Notes: generated from the letters alone by a model not told the origin. 64,000 bases of DNA from Candidatus Thiodiazotropha sp. (ex Codakia rugifera) (GCA_025656675.1 JAHXHN010000011.1:1-64000); one strand, 5' to 3'; counted from the first letter of the stretch, positions 1-9,359 are shown. A program made the numbers and translations.

Positions 1-2
1 GT

Positions 3-710
3 GTGGCTATCGATCCGGTCAGCGGCAATCCGATCTATACACCGAACGCGAACTTCAACGGCACCGATACCTTCACCTACACCATCGATGACGGCAATGG
101 GGGTACTGATACGGCGACCGTAACGGTCACAGTCGGTAGCGTTAACGATACGCCTGTGGCGGTTGATGATGCTGTAGGTACCAATGAAGATGTGCCTGTA
201 ACTATCGATGTGCTACCCAATGATAGCGATCCGGATGGCGATACGCTAACCGTTACTGCTGTCACGCAGGGTACGAATGGCACGGTTGCAATCGACCCGG
301 TCAGTGGCAATCCTATCTATACCCCGAACGCGAACTTCAACGGTACGGATACCTTTACCTATACCATCGATGACGGCAATGGGGGTACCGATACAGCTAC
401 CGTAACGGTCACTGTCGGTAGCGTGAATGATGCACCGGTTGCGGTAGACGACGCCGTCAATACAACAGAAGACAATCCAATTACTGTAGACGTCCTGCCG
501 AATGACAGCGATCCGGATGGTGACACATTAACCGTTACTGCTGTCACACAGGGCACCAATGGTAGTGTGGCCATCGACCCGGTCAGTGGCAATCCCATCT
601 ATACACCGAACCTGAACTTCAACGGCACCGATACCTTCACTTACACCATCGATGATGGCAATGGCGGTACCGATACTGCAACGGTCACTGTGACGGTAGG
701 AGGAAATAAT
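3..710 (+). repeat. Tandem 282-bp coding repeats in adhesin gene
   Basis: The segment starting ATCGAYCCGGTCAG recurs at 9, 291 and 573, an exact period of 282 bp (94 codons). The copies are almost identical at the DNA level, which suggests recent expansion or gene conversion. The third copy is cut short where the protein passes into its non-repeated C-terminal region. More copies probably lie upstream of the window. Confidence 0.9.
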
Positions 711-2546
711 GATACACCTGTTATTTCTCCAGCTACGGCAGTAGTTTCTGAAGAAGGCTTACTGAATGGTGTGCCTGATTCATCAGGTAGTCCTACAGAT
801 ACATCAGACAGTGCGACTTATAGCGATATTATGGCTGTCTCAGATCCTGATGGTGATGCTTTAACAGTAACACTTGCAGAACCGGGGATCAGCTTGACCT
901 CCTATGGTCAGCCTGTCAGTTGGACCGGTGCAGGTACAGATACGCTAATAGGCTCTGCAGGTGGCTCTGAGGTCATACGGGTCACTATCGACCAGACAGG
1001 TAATTACTCCGTTACTCTGTCTGACCGAGTGGATCATCCTGTTAGTGGCCAGGAAGATATTATTTCATTCAATGTGGATGTAACAGCTGATGATGGAGCA
1101 AGCAGTGCAACTGCCCCGCTAACTATTCAGATCGAAGATGATTCACCCCAAGCGACTGATATCACAGCCAACATGTTTATTGGGGTGGACAGTATTGAGG
1201 TACAGAGTCTGGCTGCCGGTTGGATCAACCCTGTGTTCATTAACGGTCCGGGCGATGTTACCCAGTTAAATACAGATTCAGATGGATTTATCGATAATTT
1301 GCTATGGGGACAGGTTTCTGCTGGTGCAAATCAGTCGGGATATACTTTGGTAGACAATCCGATATTTTCAGGGGCTGGCAATCCTATACAAATTGGTGAA
1401 AGTTTTAAGTTGGCCGATTTTTCACACAATAATTGGCCGATTTCTAGCAGTTCATCTATTCTGGATCAGGTTACGCTGACCATGGAAATGGACGTAGTAA
1501 TCAATGGTGCCCCTTCAACCGTCCAGTTTAATGTGCTGGTTGATCACAACGAAACTCCAAATAATGGTCCCGATCCACGAGATATTATTACCCTTCCTGC
1601 ACAGGCCGTCACGATTACTATCGGTGGACAGGATTATGAGGTCAGAATCGATGGGTTCAGGGATACCAATGGACAGATCGTTACAACCATATTTACTGAT
1701 GAACAGGCCATCAATCCATTCGAAATCATGGGTAGCATTGTATCAACGGATCCATTACCGGTTGCTTCAGGCAGTGTGTCTAATCTGACGGGTGGAGATG
1801 GTTCAATAAGTAACGTGACCTGGGGTGACACCTCAAGTACATTCGGTAATCTGACAGTGGATTCCAGTGGTGCCTATTCGTTTGAATTAAATCGTGTAAC
1901 GAAGGATGGCCTTGCGCCTGGGCAGACTATCACCGATTCGTTCAGCTACTCGATCACAGACGAAGATGGTGATATGTCTAGCGGTACATTGACGATAACA
2001 ATCGGTGGTTTTCAGAGCATCGATGGCTCAGCTGCAAATGATAATTTAAGGGGAACTGGTGCAGATGAGTATCTCGCTGGCCATGAGGGTGATGATGTTC
2101 TGCGAGGTATGGCCGGCGATGATGTCCTCGATGGTGGGATAGGTAGTGACAGTTTGAGAGGGGGTGGCGGTAATGACACCTTGATCTTTGACGCGGCAGA
2201 TACGCGTATCACCGGTAATTCCGGTTTCGATACACTTTTAGTGTCTGACAACGATGATCTCGATTTCAGTGGCATCAGCAATATCAGAAATATCGAACGA
2301 ATCGATCTTACAGTAGGGGATCATGATATCTCGAATCTAAGTGCTGCCGATGTGCTGACTATGACCGATGGCGATAATCTGCTAGAAATACTGGGTGATG
2401 TTTCAGACAACGTTGAATTGACCAACGATTGGCATGCAACCGGTAATACACTCACCCAAAACGGTCATCAGTTTGCTGAATTCAACAATGCTGACGATAG
2501 TGTGACTTTGTTGATAGAGGACCAGGTGAATGTAACGATCGTCTGA
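3..2546 (+). CDS. Type I-secreted repeat adhesin, C-terminal part (5' end outside window)
   Basis: The reading frame is open from the window edge, so only the last ~848 residues of a larger protein are seen. Order: two and a half near-identical 94-residue cadherin/VCBS-like repeats (to ~residue 235), a T1SS-143-type repeat (~240-390, starting near [12 protein letters not shown] and ending near IEDDSP), and a ~200-residue region resembling choice-of-anchor K or VCBS domains. Short RTX-type glycine/aspartate repeats follow (~690-735, for example [14 protein letters not shown]), then a C-terminal tail typical of type I secretion signals. Families with this layout are exported by an ABC/MFP/TolC system and act in cell-surface or biofilm adhesion. 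The TolC-family gene 406 bp downstream supports this. The exact ligand cannot be inferred. Confidence 0.9.
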   Translation: MAIDPVSGNPIYTPNANFNGTDTFTYTIDDGNGGTDTATVTVTVGSVNDTPVAVDDAVGTNEDVPVTIDVLPNDSDPDGDTLTVTAVTQGTNGTVAIDPVSGNPIYTPNANFNGTDTFTYTIDDGNGGTDTATVTVTVGSVNDAPVAVDDAVNTTEDNPITVDVLPNDSDPDGDTLTVTAVTQGTNGSVAIDPVSGNPIYTPNLNFNGTDTFTYTIDDGNGGTDTATVTVTVGGNNDTPVISPATAVVSEEGLLNGVPDSSGSPTDTSDSATYSDIMAVSDPDGDALTVTLAEPGISLTSYGQPVSWTGAGTDTLIGSAGGSEVIRVTIDQTGNYSVTLSDRVDHPVSGQEDIISFNVDVTADDGASSATAPLTIQIEDDSPQATDITANMFIGVDSIEVQSLAAGWINPVFINGPGDVTQLNTDSDGFIDNLLWGQVSAGANQSGYTLVDNPIFSGAGNPIQIGESFKLADFSHNNWPISSSSSILDQVTLTMEMDVVINGAPSTVQFNVLVDHNETPNNGPDPRDIITLPAQAVTITIGGQDYEVRIDGFRDTNGQIVTTIFTDEQAINPFEIMGSIVSTDPLPVASGSVSNLTGGDGSISNVTWGDTSSTFGNLTVDSSGAYSFELNRVTKDGLAPGQTITDSFSYSITDEDGDMSSGTLTITIGGFQSIDGSAANDNLRGTGADEYLAGHEGDDVLRGMAGDDVLDGGIGSDSLRGGGGNDTLIFDAADTRITGNSGFDTLLVSDNDDLDFSGISNIRNIERIDLTVGDHDISNLSAADVLTMTDGDNLLEILGDVSDNVELTNDWHATGNTLTQNGHQFAEFNNADDSVTLLIEDQVNVTIV

Positions 2547-2571
2547 TGCTGCTTGTCTGATCTTGCCTACC

Positions 2572-2604
2572 TTGTATAAGGGCCCATAACGGGCCCTTAT
2601 ACAA
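2572..2604 (+). terminator. Long perfect hairpin after adhesin gene
   Basis: A perfect 14-bp inverted repeat (TTGTATAAGGGCCC, loop ATAAC, GGGCCCTTATACAA) begins 26 bp after the adhesin stop codon. The stem is stable, but no run of T follows. It may be a terminator or a transcript-end stabilizer. Confidence 0.6.
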
Positions 2605-2952
2605 TATGAAGGTGGTTAGGGTATATCACAATAATTAACAAACGAACTCCGTTTCACCAGGAGCCCTATCAAATTATTTTACAAAAAATATAAAAAATTG
2701 CATATCCATTTGTTTTATAAGAAAAAATAAGTACAATTGGAAATATTGCTGGTGATGGGTTTCAAAAAACGTGCATCCATACTGTAATACCGTTTATTTT
2801 TTTAACTTCATTCAGACGGATCAGTATTGTAATTTACCCATAGTGCTCTTTTTATGTATTTAAGTTAAATGCTAATATGCCGATATATAGTCATTCTCAA
2901 TGTTAACTAGTTGGCAAATACAACAAAAACAGCTATCAAATAGGGTAATTTA
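2605..2952. other. AT-rich intergenic region before tolC-like gene
   Basis: About 350 bp of AT-rich DNA follows the hairpin. No coding frame was seen. It presumably holds the promoter of the TolC-family gene; several TATAAT-like stretches occur, but none stands out enough to call. Confidence 0.4.
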
Positions 2953-4377
2953 ATGGTTATCGATTTTTTATTTAAGGCAATAGTTATGGCAGTAGGGATT
3001 GCCATAACCGGTTCTTCGTATGCCTTAAATCTGCGGACTGTTGTTGAAAATGCAATAAACACAAACCCGGAAGTCTTGGTCCAATCCAGCCAGCATTTGT
3101 CCCGGTTGGAAGAGTTGGACCAAGCAAGATCTGGTTATCTACCCTCAATCGATCTGACAGCGGCAGCTGGCTATGAGCGGACTGATAATACCTCAACCAG
3201 AGCCAGTGGCGATGATGGACGGTCATTGACCCGGAAAGAGGCCAATTTGACACTCAGACAAATGTTGTTTGATGGATTTGCAACTCAGGGTGAAGTTGAG
3301 CGTCAGAATGCCAGGACAGAGGCACAAGAGAAGATACTCGAAGGCGCCAGTGAGAACCTCGGATTGAAGGCAGTTGAGACATATATACAGGTGTTGCTGC
3401 ATAAAAAGCTGATGGCTCTATCGTCAGAAAACCTGACAGCCCATGCACGGATCTACGATCAGGTTGAGCTACGAAGCAACTCTGGCGTCGGAAACTCTTC
3501 AGATCTGGCACAGATCAGAGGGCGTCGATCATCTGCCTCCTCAAACATGTTGTCGGATGAAGTCAATCTCAAGGATGCTGAAACAAACTTTTTACGTATC
3601 GTCGGGCTATTGCCAGAATCCCTTGAGGCAGTAGGTGGTGTAATCGATAAAATACCATCAACCCAGGATGAAGCCATCCACATCGCACTAGAGAACCATC
3701 CTACACTGATGTCTGCAGATGCCGATATAGCAGCAGCAATGGCTCAGCAAAAGGCATCAAAAAGTGCACACCTCCCACGCTTAGACCTTGAACTTGGTGC
3801 AAGGTATGGTGATGACTTAGATGGAGTGGAGGGGCGTGATGATGATGTTACAGCAATGTTACGAATGCGCTATAACCTCTTTGCGGGAGGCAAGGATCGT
3901 GCGAGAAGCAGACAAACTGCTCATTTGGTCAATGAAGCTAAGGAGGTGCGCAATAATACATACCGACAGGTTGTTGAAAGTATGAGACTCTCCTGGACCG
4001 CTTATCAGGTAACCAACAAGCAACTGAGTTATCTGGAAGATCACGTAATGGCTAGTGAAAAGACCCGCGATGCCTATGCAAAGCAATTTAATCTCGGTAA
4101 GCGTTCTTTGCTCGATCTGCTGGATTCAGAAAATGAAGTCTATGAAGCTAAGAGAGAAAAAACCAAGACATGGTATGATCATCAGTTCTCCCAATATCGT
4201 ATTCTTGTCGGTATGAATATGTTGAAAGCATATCTTGGTATAGATTTCTCTGGTTCAGATCGTGACGGTGATAAGCTTCACCAGGCCTACATCAATATTG
4301 CTGATAAGACTACGGTAGAGGCTGAAGTGGCACCATTGAGATCAGTTCTCGAACAGCCCGTTTCCTTGAAGCCGTAA
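2953..4377 (+). CDS. TolC-family type I secretion outer membrane protein
   Basis: A 474-residue protein with an N-terminal signal peptide (hydrophobic segment ending near SSYA) and the two-fold TolC architecture of long coiled-coil helices. Family-like stretches include NPEVL near the start, ARSGYLPSIDLTAAAGYERT and LFDGFATQGEVERQ in the first half, and LLDLLDSENEVYEAK near the end. It matches the AggA/LapE-type subgroup linked to giant adhesins. It should form the outer membrane duct of a type I exporter. Its position right after an RTX-type adhesin suggests that adhesin is its cargo. The ABC ATPase and membrane-fusion subunits are not in the window. The ATG at 2953 has only a weak ribosome site (GGGTAA). 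Confidence 0.9.
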   Translation: MVIDFLFKAIVMAVGIAITGSSYALNLRTVVENAINTNPEVLVQSSQHLSRLEELDQARSGYLPSIDLTAAAGYERTDNTSTRASGDDGRSLTRKEANLTLRQMLFDGFATQGEVERQNARTEAQEKILEGASENLGLKAVETYIQVLLHKKLMALSSENLTAHARIYDQVELRSNSGVGNSSDLAQIRGRRSSASSNMLSDEVNLKDAETNFLRIVGLLPESLEAVGGVIDKIPSTQDEAIHIALENHPTLMSADADIAAAMAQQKASKSAHLPRLDLELGARYGDDLDGVEGRDDDVTAMLRMRYNLFAGGKDRARSRQTAHLVNEAKEVRNNTYRQVVESMRLSWTAYQVTNKQLSYLEDHVMASEKTRDAYAKQFNLGKRSLLDLLDSENEVYEAKREKTKTWYDHQFSQYRILVGMNMLKAYLGIDFSGSDRDGDKLHQAYINIADKTTVEAEVAPLRSVLEQPVSLKP

Positions 4378-4867
4378 CCCAACACATACCAGTTTCTGAT
4401 TAGAGGCATTGTTGTGAATGTCTCCAGTCACCTATCTGGTATCCTTCTGGAAAAGCTGAATGTTGGTCAGACCATCAGTGTCTGAAGGTCGCTATTTAAT
4501 CATCATCCTGAAACCCGGCTGTCTATTAAATCCCCCTGTTTCACTGCTTTGTGCCCATGAGGGCGCATCTATATGCTATTTTTTGGCTTTCATTAGGGTG
4601 ATGTAAATAACGGTTGCACCAAGATTTTGGTTGGTACTCAGGTACGGTGTGGCTGGGCCACAATCTGTATCCTTTTCTACAACCTGAATTAACTGGATCA
4701 ATAGGGATGTGTTTTGGTTAAAAGCAATAAATCCAGAATATGACACCAAGGATTTTCAAGTGAGGCAATGCTTTCATACTTAATCAACTCACTAAATGAA
4801 TCCATCTGCTAGTCTAAAGCGTAGTTCTATAACAAAAATGTATCGTATTTAATAAGGAACAACCTGA
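4378..4867. other. Intergenic region, 490 bp, nothing recognised
   Basis: This region lies between the TolC-family gene and the membrane reductase gene. No frame with protein-like composition and no clear hairpin terminator was seen. The last ~60 bp, AT-rich, probably contain the promoter of the next gene. Confidence 0.3.
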
Positions 4868-7003
4868 ATGAATTCCCGCAAATTGATCGTTCTTATTGTG
4901 GTCGCGCTATTGGTGGCTGCCTTCTTTTTATTTGACCTGAATAACTACCTGACGCTTGACTATCTTAAGTCTCAGCGGGATGCCATCATCTCATGGAAAG
5001 AATCACAACCTGTATTGGCAACACTGGTTTTCTTTCTCGTCTATGTTGCAGTGACTGCACTCTCTCTGCCTGGTGCGGCAATCATGACCCTTGCGGTAGG
5101 TGCTGTTTTTGGGCTGCTGTGGGGCTTTTTGTTGGTTTCATTCGCTTCGACCATAGGAGCAACGCTGGCTTTTTTGATTGCACGCTTCTTACTTCGTGAT
5201 CCTGTACAGAATCGTTACGGTGACCGTTTAAAAGCTATCAATGACGGTATACAGAAGGATGGCGCCTTCTATCTCTTTACCCTGCGTCTTGTACCTCTGT
5301 TTCCTTTCTTTGTGATTAATCTGTTGATGGGACTAACTCCCATTCGTACCTGGACCTACTACTGGGTCAGTCAGCTCGGTATGCTCGCCGGGACAGTGGT
5401 CTATGTCAACGCAGGTACACAACTGGCCACACTGGAATCTGCTTCAGGGATTCTTTCACCCGGGCTGATTGGCTCATTTGTATTGTTGGGGATCTTCCCG
5501 CTGTTGGCAAAAAAACTGGTTTCCCTGTTGAAGCAGCGTCAGGCCTTGAAAGGCTGGGAGCGTCCTACTGTTTTCGACCGCAATCTGGTTGTGATTGGGG
5601 GTGGTTCTGCCGGACTCGTCTCCTCCTATATTGCTGCTGCGGTAAAGTCCCAGGTTAGCTTGATCGAGAAACACAAAATGGGGGGTGACTGTCTGAATAC
5701 AGGCTGTGTGCCCTCCAAGGCCTTGATACGTTGCTCACGTATTTTGAATCAGAGTCGACGTGCGAAGGAGTGGGGATTTGATGCTATAGATGTCAAATAC
5801 GATTTTCATGACATCATGGAAAGAGTACAGAAAGTGGTAAGGGAAGTGGAGCCCCATGATTCTGTGGAACGCTATACCGGGCTCGGAGTGGATGTTATCG
5901 AAGGGGAAGCACGCATCACATCACCCTATAGCGTGGAGGTTAACGGAATTGAACTACGAACCCCTCATATCATTGTTGCTACCGGTGCCAGGCCCTTTGT
6001 TCCACCGATAACCGGTGTAGAAAATGTTGACTATCTGACTTCTGATAATCTATGGCAGTTGCGTGAATTACCACAACGTCTGTTGGTGCTGGGTGGAGGA
6101 CCGATCGGTTGTGAGCTTTCTCAGGCATTTGCCCGCTTTGGCAGTCAGGTCACCATTGTGGAGATGATGCCGCGCCTGATGATACGTGAGGATGAGGATG
6201 TTGCTGAAATGGTCACGGAACGATTTCGGGAGGAGGGCATTACCCTGTTAGTCGGTCATAAAGCGGTGGAATTCACTCAGCAGGATGGCGAGAACAGTCT
6301 GATCTGTGAACATGATGATGAGCAGGTCAAGGTAGCTTTCGATCAAGTATTGGTTGCGGTGGGACGTAAGCCCAATAGCAGTGGTTTTGGGCTTGAGGAC
6401 TTGAATGTTTCACTGAATCCCAATGGCACCATCGAGACGAATGAGTACCTGCAGTCATCCATACCAACCATCTATGCCTGTGGTGATGTGGCTGGCCCTT
6501 ATCAGTTTACCCATACAGCCGGGCATCAGGCATGGTATGCCGCCGTAAACAGTCTGTTCGGGGCGTTCCGACGATTCAAAGTAGACTATTCTGTAATCCC
6601 CTTTGCCACCTTTACCGATCCAGAAGTAGCGCGGGTCGGCCTCAATGAGCAAGAGGCGGCACAGCAAGGCATCGAATATGAGGTGACTAAATTTGATCTG
6701 TCTGAATTGGACCGGGCCATTGCAGAAGGTGAGGCCCATGGTATGGTTAAAATACTGACCCCACCGGGGAAAGATCGCGTGCTGGGTGCAACCATTGTGG
6801 GTGAGAATGCCGGTGAGCTGATTGGTGAATTTACCGCCGCTATGAAACATGGTTTTGGCTTGAACAAGATACTCGGCACTATCCATATCTACCCAACGCT
6901 GTTCGAAGCGAACAAGTATGCAGCTGGTGTCTGGAAACGAACTCATGCACCTGAAAAGTTGCTCTCCTGGGTTGAACGTTTTCATCAATGGCGACGGGGG
7001 TGA
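4868..7003 (+). CDS. TVP38/TMEM64 (VTT) membrane domain fused to FAD-dependent disulfide oxidoreductase
   Basis: A 711-residue two-part protein. Residues ~1-225 form a polytopic TVP38/TMEM64 (VTT) domain with about five hydrophobic segments and the family-like stretch ALSLPGAAIMTLAVGAVFG. Residues ~238-705 form a complete class I pyridine nucleotide-disulfide oxidoreductase resembling mercuric reductase and lipoamide dehydrogenase: FAD site VVIGGGSAGL, redox pair C275/C280 in CLNTGCVPSK, a second nucleotide site LVLGGGPIGCE, FAD site IYACGDVAG, and the C-terminal HIYPTLFE motif carrying the catalytic histidine and glutamate. The C-terminal vicinal cysteine pair and the N-terminal metal-binding domain of MerA are absent, so mercury reduction is not supported. 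The substrate is unknown. This fusion is a recognised arrangement in proteobacteria. AAGGAAC precedes the ATG. Confidence 0.92.
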   Translation: MNSRKLIVLIVVALLVAAFFLFDLNNYLTLDYLKSQRDAIISWKESQPVLATLVFFLVYVAVTALSLPGAAIMTLAVGAVFGLLWGFLLVSFASTIGATLAFLIARFLLRDPVQNRYGDRLKAINDGIQKDGAFYLFTLRLVPLFPFFVINLLMGLTPIRTWTYYWVSQLGMLAGTVVYVNAGTQLATLESASGILSPGLIGSFVLLGIFPLLAKKLVSLLKQRQALKGWERPTVFDRNLVVIGGGSAGLVSSYIAAAVKSQVSLIEKHKMGGDCLNTGCVPSKALIRCSRILNQSRRAKEWGFDAIDVKYDFHDIMERVQKVVREVEPHDSVERYTGLGVDVIEGEARITSPYSVEVNGIELRTPHIIVATGARPFVPPITGVENVDYLTSDNLWQLRELPQRLLVLGGGPIGCELSQAFARFGSQVTIVEMMPRLMIREDEDVAEMVTERFREEGITLLVGHKAVEFTQQDGENSLICEHDDEQVKVAFDQVLVAVGRKPNSSGFGLEDLNVSLNPNGTIETNEYLQSSIPTIYACGDVAGPYQFTHTAGHQAWYAAVNSLFGAFRRFKVDYSVIPFATFTDPEVARVGLNEQEAAQQGIEYEVTKFDLSELDRAIAEGEAHGMVKILTPPGKDRVLGATIVGENAGELIGEFTAAMKHGFGLNKILGTIHIYPTLFEANKYAAGVWKRTHAPEKLLSWVERFHQWRRG

Positions 7004-7015
7004 GGGTGAAGTGCT

Positions 7016-7057
7016 TTGAGTGACAGCTAATCCAAGCCCAGATCCGCTGTCTCTCAA
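7016..7057. other. Imperfect inverted repeat between reductase and Cys-repeat genes
   Basis: TTGAGTGACAGC (7016-7027) pairs with GCTGTCTCTCAA (7046-7057) with one mismatch. No T run follows. It may be a weak terminator or a transcript-processing signal just after the reductase stop. Confidence 0.3.
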
Positions 7058-7128
7058 GGAACGCTCAATTTGAGGAATTTTTGTGATATTCTCATGCTGA
7101 AACAAATGCATTACTTAAGGTGAGTAGC

Positions 7129-7830
7129 ATGCTGTTGCGTCGCATGATCACAATTATTCCGCTGCTGTTGTCCTTCACGACACTTGCAGAACCCTTCACC
7201 TGGCAAGGTCAATTGCAGGATGGCAGTCAGATATCCGTAGACCCCAACACCAACAAAGTAACCCGTAAAGCTGAGGGTGAAACTACGCCGCTTTGGGATG
7301 GTGTACACAATCTCAACAATGGTGCAGTGATCATAGTTCGGGATGGAGTGGTGGTTAAAGATAGGGTAATTCTCGAGGCCCAACGAGCACAAGAACAGGA
7401 TCGTTTAAATGCGGCCTGCATGCAATTGGTGAAGAAAGTATGCGGTACTCATAATGAATGTGACGCTCATCCCGCATGCGACCCGTCACGTCAATTACTT
7501 GCAATGGAGCACAATGAACTCAACAGTAGCTGGTCCGGTGCGGTACTCGAAAGTTCCACTCACTGTCTTGAGGCTTTGGGAAATGAGGCTTACTTCCAGG
7601 TTTGCGATAAACAATTACCTGGACGAGAAACACCCTGTGAAAAGCTGCAGGAGAAAGTCTGTGGCAGCGAGAATCAGTGTGACAACAGAGAGGCTTGCAA
7701 CGCCGCTATGCAATTAACTTCAATGGAACAGCAGGATCAGCATCGTGTACCGGGAGGATTCACCTATGCGAGTGCTCAGTGTCGTGATGCCCTGATGAGT
7801 GAATCTGACTATTTCAAAACCTGTGAATAG
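7129..7830 (+). CDS. Secreted protein with two six-cysteine repeats, unknown function
   Basis: I do not recognise the family. The protein has 233 residues with an N-terminal signal peptide (hydrophobic IIPLLLSFTTLA). After a ~65-residue beta-rich region (WQGQLQDGSQISVDP) come two copies of a cysteine repeat with spacing C-x7-C-x5-C-x5-C-x27/28-C-x12/13-C. Each copy contains VCG then CD near its start, and Y-F before its last cysteine. Six cysteines per copy imply disulfide-bonded periplasmic or extracellular modules. Start: the ATG at 7129 is preceded by AAGGTGA at good spacing; a GTG nine bases upstream is possible but overlaps that site. It may be cotranscribed with the reductase gene 125 bp upstream. 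Confidence 0.75.
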   Translation: MLLRRMITIIPLLLSFTTLAEPFTWQGQLQDGSQISVDPNTNKVTRKAEGETTPLWDGVHNLNNGAVIIVRDGVVVKDRVILEAQRAQEQDRLNAACMQLVKKVCGTHNECDAHPACDPSRQLLAMEHNELNSSWSGAVLESSTHCLEALGNEAYFQVCDKQLPGRETPCEKLQEKVCGSENQCDNREACNAAMQLTSMEQQDQHRVPGGFTYASAQCRDALMSESDYFKTCE

Positions 7831-8173
7831 GCAATCCAAGAGATAGCTTGGATAACGACATATTAATATAAAAATCAGTGAGTTAACGGACTAATAGGGT
7901 TATTCAGTCTGGTTCTGTGGTACCTGTCTCATATGTCGATCTTTTTTACAGCTGAGATAAATAACAGGGGTTTAGAGAATCAAACAGATAAATGAGTTTT
8001 GTTGAATATTACCGAAAAAGGATGGAAATTTGACTGGATAGTCGTCGAATATCTTTACAATATATTGTAAGTCTCATCATATGATTAACCTAACTCGTTG
8101 TAAAATTAAAAGATATTATTATTGGCAACGTTATTGCAGGGATATAAGTAAGCGGTGAAACCGGAGAGATGTG
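7831..8173. other. Intergenic region, AT-rich
   Basis: About 340 bp with low GC and no convincing gene. It includes ACAATATATTGTA-like dyads near 8060. The last 20 bp carry a ribosome-site-like GGAG in front of the tiny ORF that follows. Confidence 0.3.
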
Positions 8174-8266
8174 ATGAGAAAAGAAGACAATCTACTCAAT
8201 GCATGGCCAGAGGACCCAGCATGGCCGGATCCTTTTGGTGATGATCCCTATGACATCGCTCTTTAA
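8174..8266 (+). CDS. Possible 30-residue acidic W/P-rich small protein
   Basis: An ATG is preceded by CCGGAGAG at 7-base spacing and opens a 30-codon frame. The peptide is rich in Trp, Pro and Asp, with an internal near-repeat (AWPEDP then AWPDPFGDDP) and the end YDIAL. No family is recognised. The good ribosome site and unusual composition are the only evidence; a chance ORF cannot be excluded. A second small frame overlaps its 3' end. Confidence 0.3.
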   Translation: MRKEDNLLNAWPEDPAWPDPFGDDPYDIAL

Positions 8267-8330
8267 TAGAGATGCATCTTCAACACCATTTGATTCTTCT
8301 TATTATCAGAATTACGCGAGAAGAGCGTAG
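8250..8330 (+). CDS. Possible 26-residue small protein overlapping the previous ORF
   Basis: The ATG at 8250 lies inside the end of the 30-codon ORF in another frame, so translational coupling is possible. The peptide reads MTSLFNRDASSTPFDSSYYQ and ends in NYARRA. The composition is protein-like (Ser/Tyr-rich, basic end), but no homologue is recognised and there is only a weak GGTG upstream. Confidence 0.2.
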   Translation: MTSLFNRDASSTPFDSSYYQNYARRA

Positions 8331-8345
8331 TGACCTGTTGGTGAG

Positions 8346-8486
8346 ATGAAGTATCAACATGAAAGAATGTCATTTCCTCCAGCTATTCACTCTCTTATCA
8401 ACGACCCACCAATCGTTTTGATATCGATATTCCGCTATATCCATTTTATAGCCTTCCACGTCAGAATCTCAGTTCAACCAAAATAA
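8346..8486 (+). CDS. Doubtful 46-residue ORF
   Basis: An ATG-started frame directly after the two tiny ORFs, beginning MKYQHERMSFPPAIHSLIND. GGTGAG lies only a few bases upstream. The +1 frame over its second half also gives a protein-like peptide (FDIDIPLYPFYSLPRQN), which could mean a decayed gene. Very uncertain. Confidence 0.15.
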   Translation: MKYQHERMSFPPAIHSLINDPPIVLISIFRYIHFIAFHVRISVQPK

Positions 8487-8545
8487 ACGGCTTTTGTTAT
8501 TGCTGTGTGGTGTATGTCTGATTAATGATGGTATAAGTGGATGAT

Positions 8546-8577
8546 ATAAAAAAAAGCCCGGCAGAGGATGCCGGGCA
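8546..8577 (-). terminator. Rho-independent terminator of phaB
   Basis: GCCCGGC (8556-8562) and GCCGGGC (8570-8576) form a GC-rich stem. Reading on the minus strand it is followed by a run of T (A8 at 8548-8555). It sits just beyond the phaB stop. Confidence 0.9.
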
Positions 8578-8609
8578 TAAAGTATCACTTAGGAGGAGAA
8601 GTGATTCGA

Positions 8610-9359
8610 TTAATGAATAAACAATCCACCATTGACTGGTAGATTGGCACCAGTCACGTAGGTGCTGGCATCGTCAGCCAGGAATGCCACGGCATGGGCA
8701 ATTTCTTCAGGCTGCCCCATGCGGCGCATGGGAATGCCGCCAATGATGGCATCGCGAACATCATCACGCATTGCTGCGGTCATGGCTGTCTCGATATAGC
8801 CAGGCGAGACTGTGTTGATGGTCACGCCTTTAGCGGCACCTTCATAAGCCAGGGCCATTGTGAAACCGTGCATGCCGGCCTTAGCTGCGGAGTAGTTGAC
8901 TTGGCCAAACTGGCCTCGCTGACCGTTTACCGAGGAGATATTGATAACACGACCAAATCCACGCTCGATCATTCCGTTCCAAATGGGCTGGGTGACGTAA
9001 AAGGCGCTGCTTAAATTGGTATCGATGACTGCGTCCCACTGTTCGGCTGTCATCTTTTTCATGGTAGTGTCCCGGGTGATGCCGGCACAATTGACCAGAA
9101 TATCTACTGGACCGAATTTTTCGACAATCTCCCCCATCAGTGTTGTACCACCCTCTGGGGTGGAGACATCACCGGCTATGACACTGACCTGTGCATTCTT
9201 GTCCATTTGAGACTCAACCCAGGCATCGACCTGATCGGTCTCAGATGGGTGACAGGTGGCAATAACCTTAGCGCCCTCTTGGGCGAGGCGATGGCAGATT
9301 GCGGTGCCAATTCCGCCCATACCACCGGTGACAACAGCGAGTTTGTCTTTACAGCTCAT
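8610..9359 (-). CDS. phaB: Acetoacetyl-CoA reductase PhaB
   Basis: A 249-residue short-chain dehydrogenase that reduces acetoacetyl-CoA to (R)-3-hydroxybutyryl-CoA with NADPH, the second step of PHB synthesis in the cytosol. Visible features: cofactor loop TGGMGGIG (residues 11-18), NCAG strand (~90-93), and the catalytic triad Ser143, Tyr156 and Lys160 in ISSVNGQ...YSAAK. VNGQRGQFGQ and the SPGYIETAM region are typical of PhaB-type reductases, and length is as usual for the family. AGGAAG precedes the ATG. It is the last gene of the minus-strand half of the PHA cluster, followed by its own terminator. Confidence 0.96.
   Translation of the reverse strand: MSCKDKLAVVTGGMGGIGTAICHRLAQEGAKVIATCHPSETDQVDAWVESQMDKNAQVSVIAGDVSTPEGGTTLMGEIVEKFGPVDILVNCAGITRDTTMKKMTAEQWDAVIDTNLSSAFYVTQPIWNGMIERGFGRVINISSVNGQRGQFGQVNYSAAKAGMHGFTMALAYEGAAKGVTINTVSPGYIETAMTAAMRDDVRDAIIGGIPMRRMGQPEEIAHAVAFLADDASTYVTGANLPVNGGLFIH

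Noticed and set aside
77-598. Minus-strand frames of ~78 codons across the adhesin repeats
   Set aside because: They repeat with the 282-bp period and are simple antisense shadows of the coding repeats, with Ser/Thr/Val-only composition.
6455-7111. 218-codon minus-strand frame opposite the flavin reductase
   Set aside because: It lies antisense to a complete, motif-bearing gene; no ribosome site or recognisable domain.
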